A DNA stretch of 64,000 nt, taken from positions 142,219 to 206,218 of the forward strand of contig VTPC01090598.1 of NCBI GenBank assembly GCA_011009095.1, written 5' to 3'. Shown one piece after another: positions 21,700 through 32,699 of this stretch. The translations under genes and the position numbers were made by a program. Origin of the DNA: Ignelater luminosus. Lineage: Eukaryota; Arthropoda; Insecta; Coleoptera; Elateridae. The notes under the pieces were generated by a model. It ran no database searches. It saw only the letters and a program-made list of their open reading frames with translations, and had not been told where the DNA came from. Each line of letters starts with the position of its first letter. Position 1 is the stretch's first letter.

Positions 21700-23290
21700 G
21701 AAAACTTTCTCAAGTATTCAGCTTTTACTGCATATTATACAATTTTGTTGCTTTCTTTGTTCTCTTTGCTATTTTTAGATCATATTTTCCGTCGCTCCTA
21801 ATCGTAACTTTCAGGTACTTGTCAATCGTCTTTGAGTTGATTACAATATATTTACATTTGTTTATGTTTATTTCCAATTTCATATTTTCTATTCCTTCTA
21901 TCCAGATATCTAGAAGTAGTTGCATCTTTCTCTGATAATCCGCGGTTAGTACGATATCGTCAGCGTATAGTAGTGAGTCGATTTTCGCTGGTTGTAGGTT
22001 TATGTTCTTCTTCTTGTATTTTTAACTATTTTGTCGATTACTAGAATAAATAGCAGAGGGTTTAGGCTGTCACCCTGCTTTATTCCATTTTCCATTTTAA
22101 ATGGTGGCTATTCCTTTCCATACAGCTGTACTATTTCTAAGATTCTTCTATATACACTTTAGTTACTTGAATTAATTTATGGAGTACTTTTAGTTCTTCT
22201 AGTACTTTCCATACTATTTTTCTATTGATCTTGTCAAATGCTGCCCAAGATCTACAAACGTGATGTACAGTTCTTCCCCCTCCTCATGTTTCTTCTCTAT
22301 CGCACTTTTTATTATAAATATGTTGTAATTTGTTTGTCTCTCTTTTCTAAATGCTACCCGTTCTTCCTCTATATTTTCAAGGCTACTGTTGTTAGGCAGA
22401 TCGCTCTGTAATTATTATAGTCTGTTTCCTCCCTTTTTTTGCAGATTGGTATAATAAGATTTTCTTCCCTTTGTTTTGATATCTTGTTTGTTTTCCATGC
22501 TTCTTTATATATCTCTAGCAACAATTTTTTGCCTTCTTCCCCTATTCATTTTATTAATTCTGGTTCTATATTTTCTACTCCATTTGCTTTTCCCAGTTTA
22601 ATATCCTGCAGGCTTTCTCCGAACTCTGTCCAATTGATTTCACCTATTTCTTCTACTTCCCTTTATCGGTTTCTTTCTGTCTCTTCAGTTATCTTTGTTT
22701 GGTCTTCTTCAGTATTCTTGAAGTTTTTAATATGACGTTCTTTCCACACTTGTAGAATTTGTGCCGTTTTTACTTTCAGTTGTTTATCTGCGTCTTTTAT
22801 CTTCCTTATCTCCTTCCTTCTTTAGCCTTCCATAGCTTTCAGTTTACTCCAAAATCGTCTGTTATTTGTTTTGTATGCTTTATTTAGCTCTTTTCCGACG
22901 TCTTCCCAACTTTTCTTTTTGGTTTCTCTTACTAGTGTTTTAACCTTGTTTTGTATTCTTATGTATTCGCTTTTATCTTGGTCTTGGTTCGTATAGATAT
23001 ATTTTTTCCATGTATCCTTTTTTTTAACTTCTGCTTGTAGGTCTTTATTTCACCATTTTGCTTCTCTGTTATTTTTGCTAAATATATTTTTCCTGGAGAT
23101 TTTTTTTGTTTTATTTATTATTTCCTTAAATTGTTTCCATTTCTTTTCCAAATCCCATTCTGTATTTATCCCCTTAAGTTTTTTAAAGTTCCTCTCTGTG
23201 TCTTCTTGGTATTTTTTCTTTAGTTCTGGATTTTTTAATTTGTATACTGCTAATTTTATGTACACTGGTTTTTTTTCTTGATTATCCCAC
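21700..23290 (-). pseudogene. Degenerate LINE ORF2: linker and reverse transcriptase
   Basis: Read from 23265 downwards, the linker gives YKLKNPELKKKYQEDTERNF and WKQFKEIINKTKKI, then SWEDVGKELNKAYKTNNRRF. The RT follows with GKANGVENIEPELIK, NLIIPICKK, NNYRAICL, IKQGDSLNPLLFILV and the catalytic LLYADDIVLTA near 21945-21975, then LEININKCKYIVIN. There are many stops and frameshifts. The box order and YADD catalytic pair identify a non-LTR element, probably RTE/R4- or Jockey-like. Confidence 0.8.
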
Positions 23291-23314
23291 TATAGTTTCA
23301 TTTCCGCTAAAGCC

Positions 23315-23575
23315 ACCTTCGAAAACTGCGTTGTAACTGACCGCAGATAACTCTTTCATGACTACCCAGTGGCAGAACATGCAAAATAACGAGCTTAACC
23401 AAGAAGAACTTAGGCTGCTCTCAACCAAATAAGATCGCGACATTGCAACTGTTTAGACTCCCATCATAAATGAAACAGAGCACCTTCTCCTGAGTGTAAT
23501 TGCGACGCCGTAAAACAGAGCATCCAACACATTATCACTGAATGCCCATTAAGAAAATAAATCTGCTATACGATT
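23315..23575 (+). pseudogene. 3' end of another LINE ORF2 (cysteine motif)
   Basis: The plus strand encodes PSPECNCDAVKQSIQHIITE followed by CPLR. This is the C-x-C-G...QT..H...ECP zinc-binding tail of CR1/Jockey-type ORF2 proteins. It is in the opposite orientation to the RT relic just upstream, so two LINE copies abut. There are stops in the frame. Confidence 0.6.
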
Positions 23576-23589
23576 CTATTTAATAAATA

Positions 23590-24595
23590 AAAGGAATAAC
23601 AGATATACCAAAAAAGGTTGAGCGCTAGTGTTTTCTAGAACTCGGGAGAAAACATAAGCTCGAGACAAACTTACTATTTATTAATAAAAACAGGAAAACA
23701 AGATAATAAAAAATCAATCAATATGTTTATTGCAATTTCAGAAGCAAGAAAAATTATATAGACAAATACATCAGCCATTAAATTTTATTCTTTTCTTAAA
23801 TTCAAGGATGAGATAAAATCATTTCGATTTTATTGTAATTTACTGCTAACTATATTATTAATGATATAAAACTCAATAGATTAAAACTGTACTCATGTTT
23901 TTTTTTAATAAAAAACTTCAAAAAAAATTTTACACCAACAACGACAGATTAACAATAAACAAAGCTCTTTGGTTACACTTCTCTATATGTGTAGTAACAT
24001 GATCATATGTTTTCTTTATAAAAAAATTCAAAAATTTAAACTAAACGAAAAACGATTTTGTGTTACACAGGTCACAATCCAGAGTATTTCAAGCGGTAAT
24101 GTACGTGCAATCATAAACATTTTTTTATATCAACTCACCAGAAGTGTCCACCACCATGAAATTCTCCAGTCTTATTACGCAATATTGCCTTTTCAAGTTC
24201 CGGCTCAGACAATTCATCTAAGTACAAAACTACACTCAGATTAATATATCGTGATTATTCGAATTTTACTTGATTTACTCAAACTTTTTTTGTTGGTTTC
24301 TTAAATTTCACGAAGCTAAACCTCAAGCGGTTTGGAACTTACTGCCGTCAATTCTCTTAGACCAGATTTTAGTGAATATTACAGAATAACCAAAATATGA
24401 AGTTGACGTATAATCTAATGGAATTTAACGGCGACAAGAGGTTTCCTTTAAAACTCACACATTGGGGAATAAACTCCAAACAAAAACAATCACCAATTCA
24501 ACACCCTGTTACTTCAAGAATCAAGACCACAATAATCAATTGACAGAGTGGATAATGAACATAAAGTAACGTAAGCCAGTTGCGCTCTGAATTCA
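23590..24595. other. Intergenic, AT-rich
   Basis: No gene, TIR pair or repeat array could be supported. Confidence 0.4.
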
Positions 24596-24599
24596 AAAT

Positions 24600-24720
24600 A
24601 GGGAAACGATTTAACCTATAAAAATTAATTTAAAAGGTTAATTGATAATTTTCGACCTTTATTTTACTTTTTTAATTTGAATTAAAAGTTTTAGAAAATT
24701 GTTAAGCAAAAACAGGATTT
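24600..24720 (+). repeat. Partial copy of the ~190-bp dispersed repeat
   Basis: Contains TTGATAATTTTCGACCTTTA and ACTTTTTTAATTTGAATTA, as in 34997-35195 (same orientation) and 19200-19390 (inverted). Confidence 0.5.
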
Positions 24721-25079
24721 TTATGCGAGAAAACAAAGAATATTAAAAATGTTTAGAATACTGGCGTAATTTAAGATTACTCTGCGAAGGGTAGTTACTG
24801 AGATTCCAAAAGTTCTTATTTTTTACAAATGATAAATTAATTAGAAAAAAACTAAAAATACACGATTCCTAGATTAATGCAACAAATAAGCAAACCAAAT
24901 ATTATATTCAATGATAATAATTTACGAAAGTTAATTTAACAAAATCCAAGATACAAAGTTGCATTGTTTTTCTTTGTTGTTTCCACACCAACCTAAATTA
25001 ATGAATTCTTAACGGAAGTTAAAAAAAGTTTAACATTTATCTTAGACAAAGTAACGAACCGTTATATTTACTACTGCAA

Positions 25080-25880
25080 CTTTCCTATTTATTCCAGCTG
25101 TTTCTGATATCATCTCCTTCTAATATCGGATTTTCATTAATTTTTTCTTTTAGTCGTTTTTGATACCGTTCTTTAATAAGTTTTTTTCCCTATGTGTTGT
25201 TGGTGTCGTGCTCTTTTTTAATTAAATTTATTTTTATTTTTCCAAGCAATAAGCTGTGGTTACTGTCTACATTAGCAAAATTTGTAGCGGCTGTATGCAT
25301 CTGTTGGATGTTGCCTTTAATTATTTCTGAAAATGTATTTCTATTGTGGTTTGGGGTGAAAAAATGTATTAAAGATTCTTAAGTCATTCATGGAGCAACA
25401 ATTGATCACTAGTTTTCCGTTATCATTCATTAAAGCGTTGCTTTCTTCCTTCTTCGTTACTTGGTTACCGATGCATGTGTTCAAGTCTCCTAGGATTATT
25501 GTGACTCAATAACCTCTTTGATCTGGTTGTAGAAGTCTTTCCTTTCCTGTTTCGGTTTATTCTCTAACACTAACTAATATACGTGATGATAGAATTCCTC
25601 TACGTAATCTTTATATTTCTTTTGTGGTGCTATTGTTACACCTTCTCTGCATGTTCGTCTTTATTCACTCCACTATATGCTACTACGTGACCACTATAAA
25701 GCTTTTGTCCTTTTCCCCTTTTTGTTTCCTGCAATGATGCCAAATATGTATATTTTTGTCCTTTAACTCTTTTATGGTCTTTTGCTCTTTATTGCTTAAT
25801 GATTTTGTATTCCAACAAGCAAGGCGTAGAATGTTTTTCTTTTTCGATTTTGTTAACGTTTTTCAAGCAGGGTTCGTCAT
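25080..25880 (-). pseudogene. LINE endonuclease domain fragment
   Basis: From high to low coordinates the minus strand gives LACWNTKSLSNKEQKTIKEL, then LYSGHVVAYSGVNKDEHA, VTIAPQKKYKDYVEEF, ERKDFYNQIKEVIESQ, a GDLNTCIGNQ-type box and LIKERYQKRLKEKINENP. This follows the APE-type endonuclease order (WN.R.L, YSG, GDFN) and then the linker. The linker also occurs at 23265-23100, so this is a second copy or a rearranged 5' half. Stops and frame changes are frequent. Confidence 0.65.
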
Positions 25881-25884
25881 TTTT

Positions 25885-26613
25885 GAATCAGTCCTAGTCT
25901 AAGGCAAATCTTTGATTCTACGAGCAAGATTTGTTTTTAATCCAAGGTAGGTAACCTGACCTTGGAATCCTCCTCCTGTATCCAGGCTGGAAACCATCAA
26001 CACGACCACTGAGCTATTGAATCCACTCAGTGATAATACAGATGTTTTCCTATAAAAATATTAAAATATTTCTAATACCAGCTAGTAATTTAATGAAAAG
26101 TTTCAATTTTATCTTTAGATTCTTCAATGAAATTTACCAAAAATTTGTAACGTAACCTCGCTACTTATATTTAAAGACCTTCTTATGGTCTGCCCAACTA
26201 ACTACAGCGAATGAGAGGGGCAGGTCAATAACTAGACAACACAATAAATTTTATGCAATTCTATTGATGTTAATTCAAAAAATATGTACATAGATATATC
26301 ATATATTATGTCACCAAGAAAATCATCAAAATATATCATAAAATTATTAGGTATAGAATCTACAATTAGGATCTTGAAATAAATACTACATAATAGCAAA
26401 TCCAAGGCTAAATAAAAAATTAGCAAATGAATGGGCGCCAATCATTGAGATAATTTAATACTATTAAAAAAAATTTAAAAAATGATACTTTAACTTCATG
26501 AAAAAATTGTAGTCTAATAAAATTTGAAATACTATTTAATATAATTAAATTGTATAAGTAATGAATGAAATTTTAAATTTTCAAAACATTAAACAAGTTT
26601 GTTGAAATTACAA
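25885..26613. other. Intergenic, no gene supported
   Basis: AT-rich sequence up to the left TA of the Mos1-like element. Confidence 0.4.
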
Positions 26614-26615
26614 TA

Positions 26616-27887
26616 CCAGGTGTATACCTATGAAATGAGACTTTCAGCTATTAGACCACAGATGTCGCTAGGAGTATTTTTAAACTGTCCCAAATGTCTT
26701 ATTTTTTTCGTCTGTCATCTGTCAACAATATTCAATTCATTGTTTGTGATGTTTCATACAACAACGCATTTTTTTCGCTCTTAAAAATGTCGAATTTCGT
26801 GCCTTCAAACTACGATTTGCGGACATCGTTGATTTTCTGTTATCAATTGAAGAAAAACGCTTCTCAAGCTCATCAAATGCTTATAGAAGCTTACGGTGGA
26901 CATGCTCTAAGCAGAGCACAGTGCTTCAGGTGGTTTGAAAAATTCCGAAGTGGTGATTTTAGCGTGGAGAACGAGGAACGTGGCCGGCCACCGAAAAAGT
27001 TTGAGGACACCGAATTGCAAGCATTGTTGAATGAAGATGATGGTTAAACGCAAGAAATGACGGCAGAGCAGTTGGGAGTGACCCAAAAAACCATTTGCAA
27101 ACGTTTGAAAGACATGGGCATAATTTTAAAGGTCGGAAGATGGGTGCCGCATGAACTGACTGAAAGGCAGCAAGAGAACCGAAAAACCACTTGTGAAATG
27201 CTGCTCTCCCGGTTCAAAAGGACGTCTTTTTTGCATCGAATCGTTACGGGTGTATTTCTCCAATCCCAAGCGTAAACGATCGTATGGTCCGCCCGGCCAC
27301 AAGCCAAAATTAAACGGCCAAACCAAATCGCTTCGGCCGCAAGGCAATGCTGTGTGTTTTCTGGGATCAGCATGGTATGATTTGGTACGAGCTATTAAAA
27401 CCAGGTGAAACAGTTGACGGTGCACGCTACCAACGACAATTGGCCGATTTGAACAGCGCTATACACCGAAAACGCCCAGAATATGCCGATCGGCGTCACA
27501 AAGTAATTTTTCTTGATGACAATGCACCACCACATCGAACAAGAGCGACCCGGGAATTGGTGGAGACGTACGATTGGGAACCGCTGGTGCATGCGGCTTA
27601 CTCACCAGACTTGGAGCCTTCCGATTATCATTTGTTTGCATCGATGGGCCACGCACTTTCCGAGCAGCGCTTCAATTCTCACGAAGAAGCCAAAAAATGG
27701 CTCGATGATTGGTTTGCGGCCAAAGACGGCCAATTTTTTTGGCGCGGCATTCACAAATTGCCTGAGAGATGGGTAAAATGTGTCGCTAGCGATGTCTATT
27801 ATTTTGAAGATTAAATTTGTAACCATTTTTTGTTAATAAACGTTTAAAATTGAAAAAAAAGTCTCATTTCATAGGTATACACCTATG
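26616..27887 (+). mobile_element. Mos1-like mariner, copy 1, 1272 bp
   Basis: Flanked by TA at 26614-26615 and 27888-27889. It starts CCAGGTGTATACCTATGAAA and its end, reverse complemented, starts CATAGGTGTATACCTATGAA; after the first bases the TIRs agree for about 27 bases. Full-length Mos1 is 1286 bp, and this copy is shorter because of a ~14-bp deletion in the gene. The inverted copy at 61450-62721 has the same length and about a dozen differences. Confidence 0.93.
26787..27814 (+). pseudogene. Mos1-like mariner transposase, copy 1, inactivated
   Basis: The reading follows the mauritiana subfamily from MSNFVPSNYDLRTSLIFCYQ through GRWVPHELTERQQENRK, MLLSRFKR, FLDDNAPPHRTRATRE and AAYSPDLEPSDYHLF to the stop at 27812-27814. 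Lesions: an in-frame TAA at 27045-27047; a ~14-base deletion at about 27251 that removes the GDEKW block and with it the first catalytic Asp; a one-base gain near 27310; and Ala-to-Glu in the YSPDLAP box. No functional enzyme can be made. Non-autonomous movement through its TIRs remains possible. Confidence 0.92.
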
Positions 27888-27889
27888 TA

Positions 27890-29130
27890 AAGTATGTGCA
27901 ACAGGAACACAATATTAGAACAAAAAATATAATAAACTTACTTGAAATGAAGATTTCGCTGAGACAGCGCTATATCATACCGGAAAACAATTGTTTCTTC
28001 ATAACCTGAAACTGAATTCAAAACACACAAAACTGTTCTTATATTTGTGACCTATCATTGATGAAATCATTAAAACAACAAATTTTATTTACAAATACGG
28101 TTAAAAAGTATGAAAATTAATTTTTCTTCGCATAATCTTTTCATGAAATGAAGTTTTCAAAACTTTAAAAATTAACTCGAAACTTGTCAGAGCGCCGAAT
28201 AAAAAATTAGCAAAAAGATTAAATACCATAATTAAAGTGAAACAGTTTAACAAGACAAATGAAAAAAATTGTCTACAAATAATTCACTAAACTACAGGTG
28301 ACTCAATTCTAATGACTAAATGGTCCCGAAGGGAAAAATACAGATAAACAAGGTTTGTTCAGGCGATCCACGGTCCGAGAAAACTCCCAAGAGCGCTGAC
28401 ACCTCCAACAAGCTGATCTTCTTAAGGAAGCTACCGGTTCACTCCAATGGATGGCGACTTTCCCAAAAAAACAGAGGGCACTGCGGGCTCCCCCCAAAGA
28501 AGCTATGGAAGACACGCAAACAGTGAGAAGAGAGTAAAAAAAGAAAATGAGACAGATCAACATACCTTCAGTGTATTTGAATCTTCTTAATAAAATCCAC
28601 GAAAGTGAAAAGGTTCAAAGTTAATAAAATAGGTCCACAAGGGAGTGCACGCACATACCCGCAAAAAAACTAATCACTTCTCCACAAAATAGAGAAAATA
28701 AAATAAACAGTCAGAACCGTACAATGAACACTGAACAGTACGTCAGTCTCTCACAAGGCGAGTTCTTAAGTGCGTTCGCTACCCTCCCGTTACAGAGCTT
28801 TCTATGTGCACGCATAAATCGGTTATTAATGAAGATATGCAGAGATTTTTTGCATCGGCATAGTAAAGGGACTAAACTTGTTTTGTACTCAATAAATTTT
28901 TCCGTACTCTTATATATTCTGAGAAAAAGATTGTGAAAGTTTGACGACTTTCATCATTTATTTACACACTCCTGAGATTCCAATTAAAATATTATCCGGT
29001 ACGAAGACATATTGGACCTTTATCTATAAAATCTGAAAATCTGAAATAATTTATAATTAGGATTACTGAATTATGAAAGCACAACAAACACACAAATTAG
29101 ACTATTTTATTCTTGTATTGTGGTGACATC
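27890..29130. other. Intergenic, no gene supported
   Basis: A GC-richer patch at 28310-28520 has no recognisable protein. Nothing else was found. Confidence 0.35.
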
Positions 29131-29134
29131 TCGC

Positions 29135-29188
29135 TAAGGGTGAATGCACCACTGTTAAGAAATGCTAATAGGCGGAGTTTACCCTAAA
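29135..29188. repeat. Short foldback with GGTAAAC-type ends
   Basis: Left arm AAGGGTGAATGCACCAC and right arm, reverse complemented, TAGGGTAAACTCCGCC resemble the termini of the elements at 9601 and 13636. Only about 50 bases remain. Confidence 0.35.
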
Positions 29189-29189
29189 T

Positions 29190-29660
29190 GTGTTACACAT
29201 GTTACGTCTTCGAGCGCAATATGTCAATCAACGCTTGGAGTCAATGCTATTTTATCCTACAAGTGGTGTATCTGTTACAGACAAAATAAGAAGTACAGAC
29301 AAGTTGCAAATTGACCAGACAATACCAAAACTGTCTGAGATGTTTAGACAATATGCGAATTTCATTAATATTTATCTTATTTTGGGTTTAGTCTGGACTA
29401 AGCTCATTTTGTCTACAGTACATTAGGCAAATGATATTTTTAACTCACAGAAACGTTTAGTATCTTATTAATTTACTATTAAAATATACAGTCATATAGG
29501 TACCTACATAAATATTTTATGACTAACTACAACAAACGGAAATTTCATTCTTCTAAAAAGTAAACAACTTTAACTCTACATCGCATGTTCAGTGCAAAAA
29601 CTAGACGTTTCATTGGCTTAAAAATTCAAGTTCAAACTTTAAACCTATAAGGACACATTT
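29190..29660. other. Intergenic, no gene supported
   Basis: AT-rich, adjoining the 3' end of the integrase-like pseudogene. Confidence 0.35.
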
Positions 29661-30651
29661 TCATTTACAGAAGCACTTAAAAAACTCTTGGCCACCATTT
29701 AAGGACATGTTGGAACTTGCTTTTCTTAAACTCACTGGAATATTGAACGTCTCTTGAGACACAAAATTCTCTTTACACATACTCATTTGATTTCTTGAAT
29801 ATAAGCTATCAGTAATGCCGCTTTTACACCCAACTTTATAATATTCATCATCAGTAACATCCATGATAATTTCTATTACGAGTATATTTTTGGCGTCAAT
29901 CTTATCTCTATCAACTTCAGGCACCGCAATAACCACAAATGAGCCAACTGGTATAGGTGGAAAGCATTTCTTGCCTGACATTTTTATCCTCTTCGCCTTT
30001 TCTCGATTCTCGTTTATTGACTGTTTATTACTAAAGATTTTGCATACAACGTTCTCGCTATTGTCACATTCGTTACTGGTAGCTAGGCACTTGTTGTGGA
30101 TAAACGAAGAACACACATTACACAGTAAGTGTCTTCGCAAATGGAACAAACACTAACAAGCAAGAAACTTTCTTTGTAATTTGTTCATTTCCTATAGAAA
30201 GTTCCTGTAAAACAACCGGTGACGTAAAGGAACCATGTTCAGGATTATTTACTAAATGATTACGTTTAGAAGATGAAGTGCTAGCAAAATCGAACATGAT
30301 TAAGACCTTCAATATCTTCATTTTGATTTACTAGCAGTTTCTCTAAATCTTCTTCTGATGATAATATATTTAAAAGAGATGAAGGAAGTTTTCTTGATTG
30401 AAACCTGATATGTGCTTTTCGTTAAAAAAGTGCTCCAATGATTATTCTGGGTTTCCTCCATCCAAGTTCTCAAAATGTTTTCAACAACTTGGTTCGCACG
30501 TTCCACTGATCCTTGGTATGGCGAATGTCAGGGTTTTCCATGAACCATTTTTAGACCAGGCTACATTTGGGAAAATTCCTTAATTATTTGATCGGAAACT
30601 CCTGGTCGTTATCAGATTGCAAAATGTTAGGAGCACCCAACAAACAAAATA

Positions 30652-31964
30652 CAGGGTTAGTCATATGAAGTGTCCCATAGAAAAACGGTCAGAAAATGTG
30701 GTGTGAAATACTTTTTTTATTGATAAAAGCACAAAAATGTTGGAAAATAATCAGGAATTCAGAATCGAGCTACTTTGGCTCGATGTGGCCACCTTTCGCA
30801 TGGATTATTGCCTTGAGACGGCCGGGGAATGACTCACAGGCTGCCCGAATGTGCTCTAGTGGTATTTTGGCCCATTCACGTTTGAGTGATTGTTTCAGAG
30901 CATCCATACTGGCGTGTTTTTTTGCGCGCACTTTGCTCTCGAGGATGGACCAGATGGAATAGTCCATAGGATTTGCGTCTGGCGAATTCGAGATCCATTG
31001 TGTGGAAGAAATGAACCTTGGAACGTTGGTTTTCAGCCATTCTTGGTTCACACGAGCTTTATGAGCCGGTGCTGAGTCTTGTTGGAATGTCCAATCCGCA
31101 TGACCGAATTGTTTACGTGCCCACGGCTTCAGAGCAGCTTCCAGAACACTTTCCGATAATAAGTCGCATTGACCTTGACACCAGGCTCGATGAAAACGAG
31201 TGGAGAGCGCCCAGTAGCTGTTACAGCTGCCCAGACCATTATTTGCGATGGGTAATTGCTTCGGGTCACCAATCGATGTTTCAAATTTTCGTACGTGCGC
31301 TCTGTCAAGTAAACACGATCATTTTGGGTGTTTACGAATTGTTCGATTGGGAAATTTTTCTCATCAGAGAACACAATGTTCGGAAATTCGCCACTCGCGG
31401 CCAAGCGAAGCAACTCCTTAGCTCTTTCGAATCGAACTTTCTTCTGGTTCGGTGTAAGATCATGCGCTTTTTGTTTCTTGTAGGCCTTAACTTGGAGCTC
31501 ATTTTGTAGTATGCGACGAATGGATGATTGTGATATATTCAGTTCTTTTGCCATTTGATTACCACTACGTCGTGGATTTCGCTCAAGCCGCTTCTCCACC
31601 TTTCGAACCATTTCTGGTGATGTTGCTGTTTTTTTCGGTCCACCTCCATAGCGTTTTACAACGCTGCCAGTTTCATTGTAACGATTTATGGTGCGATACA
31701 CAAACTTCCTATTCACTTTGATGTGTTCGAGCTCACGCACAATAGCTGATTGGGATTTTCCAGCCAAATATAGAGCAATCACACTATTTCGTTTGAATTC
31801 CATCACGAATAACTTTTTTTCTATTTGACCGATACGCAAATGCTTCTGGTGGCTTGTAAACAATGTATTGAGCTGTTATCGGAACAATTTTGGCGCAGCT
31901 GTCATGAACGGTTTGACAGCTGTGAATTGCCAATAGATGGGGACACTTCATATGACTAACCCTG
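30652..31964 (-). mobile_element. DD37D (maT-like) Tc1/mariner element, 1313 bp
   Basis: TA at 30650-30651 and 31965-31966. Both ends read CAGGGTTAGTCATATGAAGT followed by GTCCC, a perfect 25-base TIR. The transposase lies on the minus strand. The element sits inside the integrase core of the Ginger-like gene. Confidence 0.93.
30770..31803 (-). pseudogene. maT-like DD37D transposase, one frameshift
   Basis: From MEFKRNSVIALYLAGKSQSA the protein has a helix-turn-helix (VYRTINRYNETGSV, then RRSGNQMAKELNIS). The first catalytic box is FSDEKNFPIEQF and the second is QQDSAPAHKARV. The third is NSPDANPMDYSIW; 37 residues separate the Asp of QQD from the Asp of PMDY, which assigns it to the ITmD37D/maT group. 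The C-terminus is HAKGGHIEPK. A single-base loss near 31150 (between NATYYRK and SVLEAALK) breaks the frame; otherwise it is complete. Confidence 0.88.
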
Positions 31965-32210
31965 TATATCGAGTAAGGTATAAGCCACTTCCACAGCGCT
32001 TTTAGACTTCAATGCACGTAAAATAACATATTTTGTAAGATGATCTTGGTAGACTAATATAAATTTGTAGTCACCATCATTAGAGGATTGAAGATCAATA
32101 AGGTCCACTTGAGCACGCGAGGTTAAATTGTTAAACACCATTGGCTTTACTACTACACCTTTTTTAGGTATATTTCTCTTATTCTGTCACGGCTTATACA
32201 AACTTAGGTA

Positions 32211-32412
32211 CAGTCTGCGCATTATTAAATGAGATTCGAGCTGCAGCATACCTGGCAAAATTGTTCAGTTAAAAGATAAGTCAACACATCTATGAAATTA
32301 ACAACCGAGCATTGGTTGAGTTTTGTAAAATAGTGTTATGTTTTAGAAAAATGCAAAGAAACAATTTTGAAAAATGCTGCTGTTCGAGTCTCATTTAAAA
32401 ATGCGCAGACTG
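32211..32412. mobile_element. 202-bp MITE inside the Ginger-like gene
   Basis: TA at 32209-32210 and 32413-32414. The ends read CAGTCTGCGCATTATTAAAT (left) and CAGTCTGCGCATTTTTAAAT (right, reverse complemented). Similarity continues through GAGA(T/C)TCGA and GCAGCAT, about 40 bases. No coding capacity; it interrupts the region between YNDV and the DDE core. Confidence 0.88.
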
Positions 32413-32699
32413 TACATCATTATACGTAACATCTCGGGGAATACTCTGATATTTTCGTTTGAGCATTTCCTCCATTCAAATGCGTCCACCATGACCACAC
32501 TGTAAATGTGCTTCATGAAGCGCATCAAATAATTCTTCTTCTTTTACAAAATATTTGATGTCACCTCCTGTTTTACTTGTAGGTACAATAAGTTTCTTCG
32601 TTTCTCCAATATACAGAATGTCATACCCACTTAAACGTCTGTAATCTTTAGCAAGAAGTTGAACTTCTGAAGTGCAGGCGGTTTTATCCATAGCAAGTC

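Larger units (their letters stand above)
29661..32691 (-). pseudogene. Ginger/KRBA2-like integrase transposon gene, interrupted twice
   Basis: Read from 32691: MDKTACTSEVQLLAKDYRRL, then EEELFDALHEAHLQCGHGGR (the H2C2 zinc-binding start), EEMLKRKYQSIP, the DDE core start SRAQVDLIDLQS and VYQDHLTKYVILRALKSKS. After the inserted element come LLGAPNILQSDNDQEF and GSVERANQVVENILRTWM. The C-terminal part (30149-29661) has KKCFPPIPVGSFVVIAVPEV, YKVGCKSGI and QEFFKCFCK. This layout is that of proteins annotated KRAB-A domain-containing protein 2-like, related to Ginger DNA transposons. Gene death is clear: a TGA after GHGGRI, stops and a frameshift near 30580-30510, a 1313-bp maT-like insertion and a 202-bp MITE. 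Confidence 0.8.
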
